NCBI RefSeq assembly: GCF_009769735.1
Contig: NZ_WSRO01000002.1
Span: 4,104,001-4,168,000, forward strand
Direction: 5' to 3'
From: Streptomyces sp. BA2
GTDB taxonomy: Bacteria; Actinomycetota; Actinomycetes; Streptomycetales; Streptomycetaceae
DNA: 64,000 nt
Positions 20,115-29,885 of the stretch are shown in pieces (position 1 is the stretch's first letter; each line of letters starts with the position of its first letter). Position numbers and translations under genes: made by a program. The notes beneath the pieces are model-generated. The model had not been told where the DNA came from. It ran no database searches and was given only the letters and a program-made list of their open reading frames with translations.

Positions 20115-20840
20115 TCACTGTGCCGGTGACTCGGGCCCCGTCGGCGTCTCCGGGTCGTCCGTGAAGGCCGGCGAAGGCCGTTCCGCACGGTCGAGGAGGC
20201 CCGTCCGCGCCGCGAGCGCCGCGGCCTCCAGGCGGGACCCGACGCCCAGTTTCATCAGGACGCGCTGCACGTGCGTGCGCGCCGTGCTGGGCGCGATCCC
20301 CATCCCGGCGGCGATGAGACGGGTGTCCTCGCCGTCCGCGACCCGCACCAGGACCTCGACCTCGCGCGGCGTCAGCATCTGAAGCAGCCGCTGCCCCTCG
20401 TCGTCGGGCTGCGCCGCCGGGTTGAGCAGCTCGCTGAAGGCGCCCTGGAGCAGCTGCGGCGCGACGGCCGCCTCGCCGGCTCTCGCCTTCATGATGGCGC
20501 GCTCGACGCCTTCGATGCGCTCGTCATGGCGTACGTATCCGGAGGCGCCCGCGGCGAAGGCGGCGGCGATGCCGCGCGGGTTCGGCACCGGGCCGAGCAC
20601 CACCACGGCGACCTGCGGCCGCTCCCGCTTGATCTTCACGATCGGATCGAACATCCCGGGCTCCGCGGGCGTCGCCGTGCCGAGCAGACAGACCTCGGGG
20701 GCCCGGCTGATGACCAGCTCCGCCGCCCCGGCCGCGGGCGCGGCCGCGGCAAGCACACGGTGTCCGCGCAGTTTCAGGGCCGAGGCGAGTGCCTCGGCGA
20801 GCAGTCGGTGGTCGTCGACCACCATGAGCCGCACACCCAT
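20115..20840 (-). CDS. Atypical LuxR-type response regulator with degenerate receiver
   Basis: 241 aa. The acidic pair Asp9-Asp10 is kept, but the expected phosphoacceptor is Gly54 (VCLLGTATP). The conserved Thr/Ser position reads Gly and the conserved Lys is replaced by Arg (GYVRHDE). The C-terminal LuxR helix-turn-helix LTPREVEVLVRVADGEDTRLIAAGMGIAPSTARTHVQ is intact. It therefore probably works without phosphorylation. It is convergent with the symporter operon. It shares the overall layout of the regulator at 13140. Confidence 0.87.
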   Translation of the reverse strand: MGVRLMVVDDHRLLAEALASALKLRGHRVLAAAAPAAGAAELVISRAPEVCLLGTATPAEPGMFDPIVKIKRERPQVAVVVLGPVPNPRGIAAAFAAGASGYVRHDERIEGVERAIMKARAGEAAVAPQLLQGAFSELLNPAAQPDDEGQRLLQMLTPREVEVLVRVADGEDTRLIAAGMGIAPSTARTHVQRVLMKLGVGSRLEAAALAARTGLLDRAERPSPAFTDDPETPTGPESPAQ

Positions 20841-21047
20841 AGAGCAAACCCCCCACTTGTCCCCACTGATCCCCCACGGATCAAGGGCCCCCCGGCCCCA
20901 CGCCCACTCATCCCCCGGAAGCTACACGCTTGTTCGACGCTGCGCGCCCCCTACCGGCGATAAGCGGCCCGGAATGCCGAAATCCCGGCCAAATACGAGT
21001 GAGAGGGAGTACGTGCGTACGGAATGGCGCACGCGGGAAACGCCAGC

Positions 21048-21074
21048 GGCCCCGCTCCTCATGGGAACGGGGCC
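21048..21074 (-). terminator. Hairpin downstream of the propeller gene
   Basis: GGCCCCG (21048-21054) and CGGGGCC (21068-21074) pair, 30 bp beyond the stop of the minus-strand gene ending at 21104. The rest of the 20841-21103 gap shows no gene. Confidence 0.5.
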
Positions 21075-21103
21075 GTCCGGTGCGTACGCGGAGGTCAGGA
21101 GAC

Positions 21104-22942
21104 CTACTGGGCGACGAAGCCCAGGGCCGTGTACTCCTTCTCGTCCTTCGAGTACGGCTTGCTGATCAGCTCCTTGCCGAGGTACAGCATGCCGTCGGTG
21201 TAAAGGAGTTCGTTCGATTTCGGGACCATGCCGCTGATGGCGCTGCCGACGGACTCGGCCGCGGGGGTCTCAAGGAGCTTGGTCTCCTTCATCGTCTTGC
21301 CGTTGATGGAGACGACCTGGGCGCCCTTGTCGTAGCCCGCGTCCTTGTACGCCAGGATGTTGCCGCCGTCCATGCGGATCGGGAACATCTCGCCGTCCTC
21401 GCCCGCGTCGGCACGGTCACCCGTGGTCTTGCCGGTGGCCAGCGAGAACGCGATGATCTCGTTCGTCTGGCTGTAGCCGTCGCCGCCGCCGTCGTGCTGG
21501 CGGGTGGGGACGTAGAGCTTGTCGTTGCCGACGGCCAGCGAGGTGCAGGCGTAGATGACGTTGACCTCGCAGTCGTGGTCGTACTTGCCGTCGGGCAGCG
21601 AGATCTTGGCGCGGAGCTTGCCCTGGTCGTCGAGCGAGAAGGCGTCCGTGACGCCGCTCGCGGTGATCTCCTGGGTGTCCTGGCCGAAGACGACCGGGCG
21701 GGTCGAGATGATCTTGGCGTTGTCGACGCCCGGCGTCACCGGGTAGGTCCACTTGGAATCGCCGGTCTTGGGGTCGAGGAGCTGGACCTTGAGCTTCTCG
21801 TCGCCGTAGTCACCGCACTTCTGGACGGCGACGAGCTGCTCGCCGCCCGCGTAGCCCTCGTCCTGGCACTCCTCGCCCGGGGTGGGCTCCCACAGGTGGT
21901 CGCCCGAGGTGAGGTCGAAGGCCGCGCCACCGGCGCTGGAACCGGCCGCGACGGTGCTGCCGCTGATGGTGACCTCCTGGACGCGGGCCTTCATGCTGCC
22001 CTCGTCGATGGTCTCCGTCCAGAGACTCTTGCCGCTCTTCAGGTCGACCGCGGAGATCTGCGAACAGGTCTGGTGGTCGCCCTTCTTCTTCCGCTTGCCC
22101 TCTTCGTAGGCGACCGCGACGATGCCGTCCTTGGTGACCTCGCGCGAGCCCGCGCACGTCTGGCCGGCCAGCGGCAGCGTCCACAGCTCCTTGCCGTCGG
22201 ACGGGTCGTAGCCGACGATCTTGTTGACGCCCGCCTTGGCGTAGACGTCCTCGGTGAGCCAGGAGCCCTTGATGCTCCAGACGTCGTCCTTGGGGACCTC
22301 GGGCTGCGGGAGCTGCATGGAGACGGTGGCGCTGGTGTTGGCCGGGACCTTCTCCGTGCCGGGGCCGCTCGGGCCCTGCTCGTCACCGCCGCCCTTCTGC
22401 TCCCCTTCGCCGCCCTTGCCGCCGCCGGTCGAGCCCTCGGAGCTCGCCTCGGTGTCGTCCTTCTGCGTCGAGGCGTAGAAGACGCCGCCGCCGACGATCA
22501 GGGCGATCGCGACGACCGCACCGATGATGATCTTCATCTGGCTGCTGAGCTTCGAACCGCCCGAGCCGCCGGGAGCGCCTGCCTGCGGGGCCATCGGCAT
22601 CGTGCCGGGCTGCTGGTAGGCGCCGTACGGGGCCTGCTGGCCGTACGGCTGCGTCGGCTGGTTGTACGGCTGGTTCGGCTGGCCCGGGTAGCCGTAGCCC
22701 TGGGGCTGGCCGGGGGGCGGGGTGCCGGGGGCCTGCGGGTAGCCGTAGTTGGGCTGGCCCTGCGGCGGCGTCGGCGGCTGGGCGGGCGGTGTCGGCGGCT
22801 GCGCGGGAGGCGGGGTCTGCGGGTAGCCGTAGGACGGGTTGTTCGGCTCGGGGGCCTTGCCGAAACCGCCGGGCGGGGGGTCCTGCGGTGCGCCGAACCC
22901 GCCCTGCGGGGGCTCGTTGGGCGGCTGGGGCGGCTGGGTCAT
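21104..22942 (-). CDS. Pro/Gln-rich membrane-anchored beta-propeller (PQQ-like repeat) protein
   Basis: 612 aa. Residues 1-130 are low-complexity Pro/Gly/Gln/Tyr with repeated PQ and YGYPQ blocks. One transmembrane helix near residues 133-155 follows. An acidic Gly/Glu-rich linker leads to an extracytoplasmic propeller of PQQ/BamB-like blades (GKELWTLPLAG, GKSLWTETI, GDHLWEPT, GDSKWTYPV). It is probably a sensor or binding protein at the cell surface. It is a tandem paralogue of the gene upstream (23016-24860); both begin MTQPP and GGFGAPQDP. Confidence 0.85.
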   Translation of the reverse strand: MTQPPQPPNEPPQGGFGAPQDPPPGGFGKAPEPNNPSYGYPQTPPPAQPPTPPAQPPTPPQGQPNYGYPQAPGTPPPGQPQGYGYPGQPNQPYNQPTQPYGQQAPYGAYQQPGTMPMAPQAGAPGGSGGSKLSSQMKIIIGAVVAIALIVGGGVFYASTQKDDTEASSEGSTGGGKGGEGEQKGGGDEQGPSGPGTEKVPANTSATVSMQLPQPEVPKDDVWSIKGSWLTEDVYAKAGVNKIVGYDPSDGKELWTLPLAGQTCAGSREVTKDGIVAVAYEEGKRKKKGDHQTCSQISAVDLKSGKSLWTETIDEGSMKARVQEVTISGSTVAAGSSAGGAAFDLTSGDHLWEPTPGEECQDEGYAGGEQLVAVQKCGDYGDEKLKVQLLDPKTGDSKWTYPVTPGVDNAKIISTRPVVFGQDTQEITASGVTDAFSLDDQGKLRAKISLPDGKYDHDCEVNVIYACTSLAVGNDKLYVPTRQHDGGGDGYSQTNEIIAFSLATGKTTGDRADAGEDGEMFPIRMDGGNILAYKDAGYDKGAQVVSINGKTMKETKLLETPAAESVGSAISGMVPKSNELLYTDGMLYLGKELISKPYSKDEKEYTALGFVAQ

Positions 22943-23015
22943 GACGTCGATTCCTTGGGGACGAGAGATGAACTGAGCGACGAAGAGGGCGCGGGCATCT
23001 GCCCGGCGGAGAAGA

Positions 23016-24860
23016 TCACTTGCCGTAGGCCAGCATCAGCTTCTCCTGGCCCTTTGCGCTGCCCGAGAGCCGCGTGGTGGAGATGTAGAAGCGGCCGTCC
23101 ACGTAGTCGACGTCCTTGGAGTAGAAGCCGCTCTCGATCTCGGCGGTCCCCTCGGGGTTCTTCAGGAGCGTCTTCGGCTTGTGCGAGCCCGAGAGCGGGA
23201 TCGAGACGACCTGGCCGCCGGAGTCGTACGACGGGTTGACGTAGGCGATGAGTGAATCGCCGTCCATCTTCATCGGCAGCATCGATTCCTCCAGCGGCGA
23301 CTTCACGCGCCAGGCCTCCTTGCCGGTGGCGAGACTGATCGCCACGACCTCGTTGGCTCCGGAGGTCGCCTCGGTCGGCAGGTAGAGGTTCTTGTCGTCG
23401 GTCGCCGCGCCCAGGCAGCCCTGCAGACTGCCGCCGAGGAACGTCGAACCGCCGCACTCCGGCGCGAACTTCTCGTCGACGGCGACCTCAGAGCGGGTGT
23501 CGCTGCTGTTGGGCTTCAGCGTGGTGATGTTCCACTGCTTCTTGTCCTCGTTGGTGAGGTAGACGATCGTCGGGCTCTCGGAGTAGACCCGGCTGATCTG
23601 CCAGCCCTTGGGGAACTTCTTCGTCCACACGGCCTTGCCGGACTTCGGGTCGATCTGCTGGAGCTCGTCGTGCTCCGTGGAGGAACCGGCACCGCACGAC
23701 AGGGCGCGGAGCATCTTCTTCCCGCCGGTGAAGCCGCTGGGGAAGCAGGTGCCCTCGTCCTTCTTCTCGGACACGAAGAGTTCCTTGCCGTCGCTCACCC
23801 GCAGCGCCGTGCCGGACTGGGAGCGGCCGACCATCAGCGTGTCGCCGGTGATGGAGAGGTCGACGTTGAGGGACATGTCGAAGAGGCCCTCCTCCTCGAC
23901 CGGCTTGACCCAGCCCTTGTCGCCGGTCTTCAGGTCGACGACCTGAACCTGGCTGCACTTGGCGTCGTCCTTCTGGCCGTCCTTGTACGCGACGAAGATC
24001 TTGTTGTCCTTCGTGACCTGCGGGGTCGTGCCACAGATCTTCTGCGGGAACTTGATCGTCGGCCAGGCCGAATCGCCCGTGTTGACGTTGTAGGCGCTGA
24101 TCTCCTTGTACGCCGCCTTGGCGGCGATGTCGCCCTGGACCCACATGCCGTTGGCGTCGGCGCCCGAACCGGGCACCTTGGGCGCTTCCTTGTAGAAGAG
24201 CACCTTCGACTCGCCGGGCTGGCGGCCCGCGTTGAGGTCTTCCTTCTCCTCTTCCCCGTCGCCCTCGCCGTTGCCCGGGTTGACCGGTGCGGACCCGCTG
24301 GCCTTCGGGTCGTCGCTCTTGCCGGCGCTCGGCTTCTTCTTGCCGCCGTCGTCACCGCCGACGACCGCCCAGGCGACGCCGCCGATGACGAGCGCCGCGG
24401 CCGCGACGGCCGCCACGATCAGGCCGGGCTTGCCCTTGAAGGGGTTCTTGCCGCCACCGCCGCCGGGCGAGGTGCCGGGCGCGCCGGGGCCGCCGGGGAA
24501 CTGCTGCTGCGGGTAGCCGTACTGAGGCTGCTGGGCGTAGGGGCCCGGCTGCGTGGGCTGGCCGTAGGGACCCGGCTGACCGGGCTGCGTGGGCTGGCCG
24601 TAAGGTCCGGGCTGGTTGTACGGTCCGGGCTGTCCGGGCTGCTGCGGGTAGCCGTAACCCGGCTGGGGCGCGGGCGGAGTCTGCGGGTAGCCGTAGCCGG
24701 GCCGCGGCGCGGGCGGGGTCTGCGGGGCTCCCGACGGCGGGGCCGGCGGCTGGCCGGGCATCTGCGGTGGCTGGCCCGGTGGCTGCGGCGCGGAACCCTG
24801 CTGTGGATCCTGCGGAGCTCCGAAACCGCCGGACGGCGGCTGGTTGGGCGGCTGAGTCAT
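23016..24860 (-). CDS. Pro/Gln-rich membrane-anchored beta-propeller protein, paralogue of the adjacent gene
   Basis: 614 aa from the ATG at 24860, preceded by AAGGGGGAA. The N-terminal 140 residues are PYGQPTQPG/YGYPQ-type repeats. A transmembrane helix near residue 150 and an acidic Lys/Glu linker follow, then PQQ-like blades with GDSAWPTIK, GDKGWVKPV, GKAVWTKKF and GKEAWRVKS motifs. It lies 73 bp upstream of its paralogue and is probably co-transcribed. The role is unknown. Such propellers also form the sensory domains of AfsK-like Ser/Thr kinases, but no kinase domain is present here. Confidence 0.85.
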   Translation of the reverse strand: MTQPPNQPPSGGFGAPQDPQQGSAPQPPGQPPQMPGQPPAPPSGAPQTPPAPRPGYGYPQTPPAPQPGYGYPQQPGQPGPYNQPGPYGQPTQPGQPGPYGQPTQPGPYAQQPQYGYPQQQFPGGPGAPGTSPGGGGGKNPFKGKPGLIVAAVAAAALVIGGVAWAVVGGDDGGKKKPSAGKSDDPKASGSAPVNPGNGEGDGEEEKEDLNAGRQPGESKVLFYKEAPKVPGSGADANGMWVQGDIAAKAAYKEISAYNVNTGDSAWPTIKFPQKICGTTPQVTKDNKIFVAYKDGQKDDAKCSQVQVVDLKTGDKGWVKPVEEEGLFDMSLNVDLSITGDTLMVGRSQSGTALRVSDGKELFVSEKKDEGTCFPSGFTGGKKMLRALSCGAGSSTEHDELQQIDPKSGKAVWTKKFPKGWQISRVYSESPTIVYLTNEDKKQWNITTLKPNSSDTRSEVAVDEKFAPECGGSTFLGGSLQGCLGAATDDKNLYLPTEATSGANEVVAISLATGKEAWRVKSPLEESMLPMKMDGDSLIAYVNPSYDSGGQVVSIPLSGSHKPKTLLKNPEGTAEIESGFYSKDVDYVDGRFYISTTRLSGSAKGQEKLMLAYGK

Positions 24861-25006
24861 CAGCGCTTCCCCCTTCACTGATTTTTCGGCACGCCAAGTG
24901 GTGCTCAGGCCGACCTTTCTATCACCCTGCGGCACTAGCACAACTGACCGGTCCGTCCCCTGTTCCCAAGGGAGGACCGGCCCGTGATGTGTCTGTTACG
25001 AGACCT

Positions 25007-26833
25007 CTACGCGCTCTCCGCGAGCTCCAGCCAGCGCATCTCCAACTCGTCGCGCTCGCTGACGAGTTCACGCAGCTCCGCGTCCAGTTTCGCCACCTTT
25101 TCGAAGTCGGTGGCGTTATCGGCGATTTGGGCGTGCAGCCAGGTTTCCTTCGTGGACATCTTGTCCAGCTGCCGCTCGATCTTCTGGAGTTCCTTCTTCG
25201 CGGCGCGGGCATCGGCGGAGGAGACGGTCTTCTGCGGGGCGGCCGGTGCGGAGGACCCGGAGGAGGGGGCGAGAGGAGCCGCGGGGGCGCCCGCGTCCGC
25301 CATCCGCTTGCGCCGCTCCAGGTACTCGTCGATGCCGCGCGGCAGCATGCGCATCGTGGCGTCGCCGAGCAAGGCGAAGACCTTGTCAGTCGTCCGCTCC
25401 AGGAAGAACCGGTCGTGCGAGATCACGACCATCGACCCCGGCCAGCCGTCGAGGACGTCTTCGAGCTGGGTCAACGTCTCGATGTCGAGGTCGTTCGTCG
25501 GCTCGTCGAGGAAGAGGACGTTCGGCTCGTCCATCAGGAGCCGAAGCAGCTGAAGCCGCCGCCGCTCACCACCGGACAGATCTCCGACGGGCGTCCACTG
25601 CTTCTCCTTGTTGAACCCGAACGTCTCGCAGAGCTGCCCCGCGGTCATCTCCCGGCCCTTACCGAGGTCGACCCGCTCACGCACCTGCTGCACGGCCTGC
25701 AACACCCGCAGTGTCGGGGAGAGTTCGGCGACTTCCTGCGACAGATAGGCCAGCTTCACGGTCTTGCCGACGACCACACGCCCCGCCTCGGGCTGTACGT
25801 CGCCGTCGGAGCGCTGCGCCTCGGCCATCGCCCGCAGCAGCGAGGTCTTGCCCGCGCCGTTGACACCGACCAGGCCGATGCGGTCGCCGGGGCCGAGCTG
25901 CCAGGTCAGATGCTTGAGCAGCACCTTGGGCCCGGCCTGGACGGTCACGTCCTCAAGGTCGAAGACGGTCTTGCCGAGCCGTGACGTCGCGAACTTCATC
26001 AGCTCACTGCTGTCGCGGGGCGGCGGCACGTCGGCGATGAGTTCGTTGGCGGCCTCGATGCGGTAGCGCGGCTTGCTGGTACGGGCGGGTGCGCCGCGCC
26101 GCAGCCAGGCCAGCTCCTTGCGCATCAGGTTCTTGCGCTTGGTCTCCTCGGTGGCCGCGATGCGCTCACGCTCGGCACGGGCGAAGACGTAATCGGAGTA
26201 CCCGCCCTCGTACTCGAAGACGGAACCGCCCTGAACATCCCACATGCGCGTGCACACCTGGTCCAGGAACCAGCGGTCGTGCGTGACGCAGACGAGCGCC
26301 GAGCGCCGCGTGCGCAGGTGCTCGGCGAGCCAGGCGATGCCCTCGACGTCCAGGTGGTTGGTCGGCTCGTCGAGCACGATCAGGTCGGGCTCGCCGATGA
26401 GCAGCTTCGCGAGCGCGATACGGCGCCGCTCGCCGCCGGAGAGCGGCCCGATGACGGTGTCAAGGCCCTGCGGGAAGCCAGGCATGTCGAGCCCGCCGAA
26501 CAGTCCGGTGAGCACGTCCCGGATCTTGGCGCTGCCCGCCCACTCGTGATCGGCGAGGTCACCGATGACCTCGTGCCGCACGGTGGCCTCGGGGTCCAGC
26601 GAGTCGTGCTGGGTCAGCACGCCGAGCTGAAGCCCGCCGTTGTGCGTGACCCGCCCGGTGTCGGCCTCCTCCAGCTTGGCGAGCATGCGGATGAGGGTCG
26701 TCTTCCCGTCTCCGTTGCGCCCCACGACGCCGATCCGGTCCCCCTCGGACACGCCGAGGGAGACACCGTCGAGCAGGGCACGGGTGCCGTACACCTTGCT
26801 GACTGCCTCGACATTGACCAGGTTGACGGCCAT
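25007..26833 (-). CDS. ABC-F family ATPase (ribosome-associated)
   Basis: 608 aa with two ABC domains and no membrane segments. Domain 1 has GRNGDGKTTLI, LSGGERRRIALA and VLDEPTNHLD. Domain 2 has GVNGAGKTSLL, LSGGERRRLQLL and FLDEPTNDLD. A linker near residues 210-270 and a C-terminal coiled coil (EKVAKLDAELRELVSERDELE) match the Uup type. ABC-F proteins act on ribosomes rather than in transport; some give antibiotic resistance, but nothing here points to that. Confidence 0.93.
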   Translation of the reverse strand: MAVNLVNVEAVSKVYGTRALLDGVSLGVSEGDRIGVVGRNGDGKTTLIRMLAKLEEADTGRVTHNGGLQLGVLTQHDSLDPEATVRHEVIGDLADHEWAGSAKIRDVLTGLFGGLDMPGFPQGLDTVIGPLSGGERRRIALAKLLIGEPDLIVLDEPTNHLDVEGIAWLAEHLRTRRSALVCVTHDRWFLDQVCTRMWDVQGGSVFEYEGGYSDYVFARAERERIAATEETKRKNLMRKELAWLRRGAPARTSKPRYRIEAANELIADVPPPRDSSELMKFATSRLGKTVFDLEDVTVQAGPKVLLKHLTWQLGPGDRIGLVGVNGAGKTSLLRAMAEAQRSDGDVQPEAGRVVVGKTVKLAYLSQEVAELSPTLRVLQAVQQVRERVDLGKGREMTAGQLCETFGFNKEKQWTPVGDLSGGERRRLQLLRLLMDEPNVLFLDEPTNDLDIETLTQLEDVLDGWPGSMVVISHDRFFLERTTDKVFALLGDATMRMLPRGIDEYLERRKRMADAGAPAAPLAPSSGSSAPAAPQKTVSSADARAAKKELQKIERQLDKMSTKETWLHAQIADNATDFEKVAKLDAELRELVSERDELEMRWLELAESA

Positions 26834-26999
26834 TAACGCTCCAGGGAAGGGGATCGATCGACCTCCAGCGTAGTCGCCCGGCCGGGGCGGCTATCGCCCG
26901 CTCCGGAGTGCGGGGGTGATCACTCTTTGTGATGACGCGACTGAGAATTCGCAGCTACCGTGGGCAGCAGGCCGAAGAATCCCGTCCATGGGAGGAACC

Positions 27000-27593
27000 A
27001 TGACCGCCGAGTCCCTGCAAGACGGGCGCCGCTGGCCTGTGCCACCGCTGAACGGCTACACCGTGGACGACCTGTTCACGCTGCCTGATCTCCCGCCGCA
27101 CACAGAGTTGATCGACGGGAGCTTGGTCTTCGTGAGTCCGCAGCGCTACTTCCACTTCGCCGCGATCGACCTGTTGATGGCGGGACTACGCCGCACCTTG
27201 CCGCCGGATCTGAAAGTCGCGCGCGAGATGACGGTGGTACTGGACAAGCGCAACGGCCCTGAACCCGACATCTCGGTCATCGAGGCCAGCGCCATGACTG
27301 GACGGATGCAGACGCGCTTCCAGGGCTCAGACGTCGTACTCGCCATCGAAGTCGTGTCCCCCGAGTCAGAGTCGCGTGATCGCACGACCAAGTTCCAGAA
27401 GTACGCCGCCGCGGGCATTCGCCACTACTGGCTGGTCGAGGCGGCGGGCCAGGACAACTACCCGGTCATCCAGGTCTACGAATTGGGGCAGCCCTCGGGT
27501 ACCTACGCCCTGACCGGAATCCACCACGACCACCTCAAGATCAGCGTCCCGTTCGACATCGACATCGACCTCACCGCCATCGACGAGCTGTAG
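27000..27593 (+). CDS. Uma2-family endonuclease-fold protein
   Basis: 197 aa from the ATG at 27000, which follows GGGAGGAA. It has the PD-(D/E)xK-like Uma2 core: HTELIDGSLV, then PEPDISVIEAS, VLAIEVVSPESESRDRTTKFQKYAAAGIRHYWLVE with the Asp, Glu and Lys candidates. Uma2 (DUF820) proteins are abundant in Streptomyces and cyanobacteria and their role is not established. It ends overlapping the convergent acyltransferase by 23 bp. Confidence 0.85.
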   Translation: MTAESLQDGRRWPVPPLNGYTVDDLFTLPDLPPHTELIDGSLVFVSPQRYFHFAAIDLLMAGLRRTLPPDLKVAREMTVVLDKRNGPEPDISVIEASAMTGRMQTRFQGSDVVLAIEVVSPESESRDRTTKFQKYAAAGIRHYWLVEAAGQDNYPVIQVYELGQPSGTYALTGIHHDHLKISVPFDIDIDLTAIDEL

Positions 27594-28911
27594 GCGCCCG
27601 CTCCACGAGCAGCCACCCCACCAGCGCCATCCCCACCGCCACCGGCGCCGTCACCCGCACCGCGATCAGCATCGCCGTACGCCCTTCGAGAAGCCCCCCG
27701 AAGCCGACCATCGAGAGTCCGAGCACCCCGAAGAGGCAGAGCGTGACGCCCGCGGCGGCTACCGGGCCCGCGCCCGGGGCCCTCGTAAACTCCCTTTCCG
27801 TTACCGGCTTTTCGAAGCGGCGGAATGCCGCGACCAGCAGCGCGGTGAGCGCCGCGGCCGCCCCCATCCGCAGCGGAACCTGCGCCCACCACGCCCCGGT
27901 CGCGGGCTCCGGCAGCGGCACGTCAGCGGCGATCAGCACTCCGTACACCCCGAGCATCGCCGTCAGGTGCCACAGGAACGCCGTCATCGAGACCCCGTTC
28001 GCCGCCACCACGCCCCGCCACACCCGCGGCCGAGCGAGCCACCGTGTCGCCGGGCCCCGCAGCAGCTCCACCGCGCCCACCAGCCACACCCCGTGGCAGA
28101 GCAGCGCGAAGGTCGGCGGTGCCATGTTCGAGACGCGCTCGCCGGGCATTCCCACCATGGAGAGCGGATACGGGCCGAAGGCCACCAGAGCCGCGGCCCC
28201 CGCGAGGCCCGCCACCGCCATGGCCACAGGCATCCGCACCCGCAGCCTGCCGTCCGCCCGCAGGAACCCCAGCTGATGCACCGCGAGCCACACGAAGGCG
28301 AAGTTCAGGAACTCCACGTACGGGACGCCGAAGGCGAAGCGCGCCACGTCCACCGCACCCGCGGCGAGCACCAGGCCGCCGAACGCGCCCCACCCGTACC
28401 GCTCGTGCAGCCTCAGGAGCGGCGGCGTGAACGCCACCATCGCCAGGTAGATGCCTATGAACCACAGCGGCTGGGCCACGAGCCGCAGCGTCACGTCCAG
28501 CAACGCCCCGCCCTCGCCGAGGAGTTGGACCGCCAGAGCGGCGGCGCCCCACACGCCGATGAAGACCATCGTCGGCCGCAGCAGTCGCTGCAGCCGTGCC
28601 CGCAGGAACGCCGAGTAGACGGAACCCTCAGGAGCCTTCCGGCTCAGGGAGCGGTACGACAGGGCGTGCGAGAAGCCGCCGACGAAGAAGAACACCGGCA
28701 TGATCTGCAGCGCCCAGGTGAGCAGTTGCAGGTCGGGCACGACGGCGAGGAGGTTGCCGACCTCGGTGCGGCCGTCGTCCCCGACGGTCACCGCCGCCAT
28801 CAGCCAGTGGCCGATGACGACCGTGCCGAGCGAGGCGACCCGCAGCAGGTCGATGTACCGGTCGCGCCCGGTGGGCGTCTTCTCGGCCAGTTCGCGAACG
28901 CTTGATCCCAT
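27571..28911 (-). CDS. Acyltransferase-3 family membrane protein
   Basis: 446 aa with about ten transmembrane segments. The N-terminal motif RDRYIDLLRVASLGTVVIGHW (Arg...His) and FFVGGFSHALS are typical of acyltransferase-3 proteins, which O-acylate sugars or lipids at the membrane. The ribosome site is weak. The start lies 41 bp from the palindromic hairpin at 28952-28983, which separates it from ispE. The substrate is unknown. Confidence 0.85.
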   Translation of the reverse strand: MGSSVRELAEKTPTGRDRYIDLLRVASLGTVVIGHWLMAAVTVGDDGRTEVGNLLAVVPDLQLLTWALQIMPVFFFVGGFSHALSYRSLSRKAPEGSVYSAFLRARLQRLLRPTMVFIGVWGAAALAVQLLGEGGALLDVTLRLVAQPLWFIGIYLAMVAFTPPLLRLHERYGWGAFGGLVLAAGAVDVARFAFGVPYVEFLNFAFVWLAVHQLGFLRADGRLRVRMPVAMAVAGLAGAAALVAFGPYPLSMVGMPGERVSNMAPPTFALLCHGVWLVGAVELLRGPATRWLARPRVWRGVVAANGVSMTAFLWHLTAMLGVYGVLIAADVPLPEPATGAWWAQVPLRMGAAAALTALLVAAFRRFEKPVTEREFTRAPGAGPVAAAGVTLCLFGVLGLSMVGFGGLLEGRTAMLIAVRVTAPVAVGMALVGWLLVERAPTARRWR

Positions 28912-28951
28912 GCACGTACGGTCGCGCGGACTGCGGGCCCCGCGTCAGCGC

Positions 28952-28983
28952 GCAGGTACTCAGATCCGCGTCTGAGTACCTGC
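28952..28983 (-). terminator. 13-bp perfect hairpin after ispE
   Basis: GCAGGTACTCAGA (28952-28964), loop TCCGCG and TCTGAGTACCTGC (28971-28983) pair perfectly. It lies 15 bp beyond the ispE stop and is the likely terminator of rpfB-ksgA-ispE. It also lies 41-72 bp upstream of the acyltransferase start, so an operator role is possible. Confidence 0.7.
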
Positions 28984-28997
28984 ACCCCTCGGCCCCT

Positions 28998-29885
28998 TTA
29001 AAGCAGCGTGGCGCCCGGAGCCGGGGAGGCCGCCACCCGGGCGGTGCGGCAGGTGCCGGAGGCCGAGAGCGCTTCGGCGACTCGTCGCGCGGACTCGGCG
29101 TCCGCGGCCAGGAACGCCGTCGTGGGCCCGGATCCGGAGACCAGCGCGGCCAGCGCGCCTGCCTCGGTGCCCGCGGCGAGGGTGTCGGCGAGCGAGGGGA
29201 AGAGAGACAGGGCAGCGGGCTGAAGATCATTGGCAACGGCTCCGGCGAGAGCTCCGGCATCACCCTCGCGCAGGGCGTCGAGGAGAGCCGGGGACGCCTC
29301 CGGAGCTGGAGCATCGGGGGTCAGCCGGTCGAACTCGCGATAGACCGCGGGCGTGGAGAGCCCTCCGTCGGCCACCGCGAACACCCAGTGGAAGTCCCCG
29401 CCGACCTCCAGGATCTCCAGCTTCTCGCCGCGCCCCGTACCGAGCGCCGCCCCGCCCACCAGGCTGAACGGCACATCGCTGCCCAACTCGGCGCAGATGT
29501 CGAGGAGTTCGTCGCGCGAAGCCTCGGTCCCCCACAGCGCGTCGCAGGCCACGAGGGCGCCCGCGCCGTCCGCGCTGCCGCCGGCCATACCGCCCGCGAC
29601 GGGGATGTCCTTGGCGATGTGGATGTGCACGTTGGCCGTACGCCCATGGCGCGCGGCGAGCAGTTCAGCGGCCCGCGCCGCCAAGTTCGTACGATCCAGG
29701 GGTACTTGGGCGGCATCGGGCCCGGAGCAGGTCACGCGCAACTGTTCGGAGGGCGTGACGGTGACCTCGTCGTACAGCCCGACCGCGAGGAAGACATTGG
29801 CGAGGTCGTGAAAGCCGTCCGCGCGCGCGGCGCCTACGGCGAGCTGGACATTGACCTTCGCGGGAACGCGGACGGTCACACTCAC
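28998..29885 (-). CDS. ispE: 4-diphosphocytidyl-2-C-methyl-D-erythritol kinase
   Basis: 295 aa GHMP kinase of the MEP isoprenoid pathway, phosphorylating CDP-methylerythritol. Motifs are [12 protein letters not shown] at the N-terminus, the ATP loop [17 protein letters not shown] and the C-terminal [11 protein letters not shown]. The GTG start at 29885 overlaps the ksgA stop (GTGA), so the two are translationally coupled. The rpfB-ksgA-ispE order is conserved across actinobacteria. Confidence 0.95.
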   Translation of the reverse strand: MSVTVRVPAKVNVQLAVGAARADGFHDLANVFLAVGLYDEVTVTPSEQLRVTCSGPDAAQVPLDRTNLAARAAELLAARHGRTANVHIHIAKDIPVAGGMAGGSADGAGALVACDALWGTEASRDELLDICAELGSDVPFSLVGGAALGTGRGEKLEILEVGGDFHWVFAVADGGLSTPAVYREFDRLTPDAPAPEASPALLDALREGDAGALAGAVANDLQPAALSLFPSLADTLAAGTEAGALAALVSGSGPTTAFLAADAESARRVAEALSASGTCRTARVAASPAPGATLL

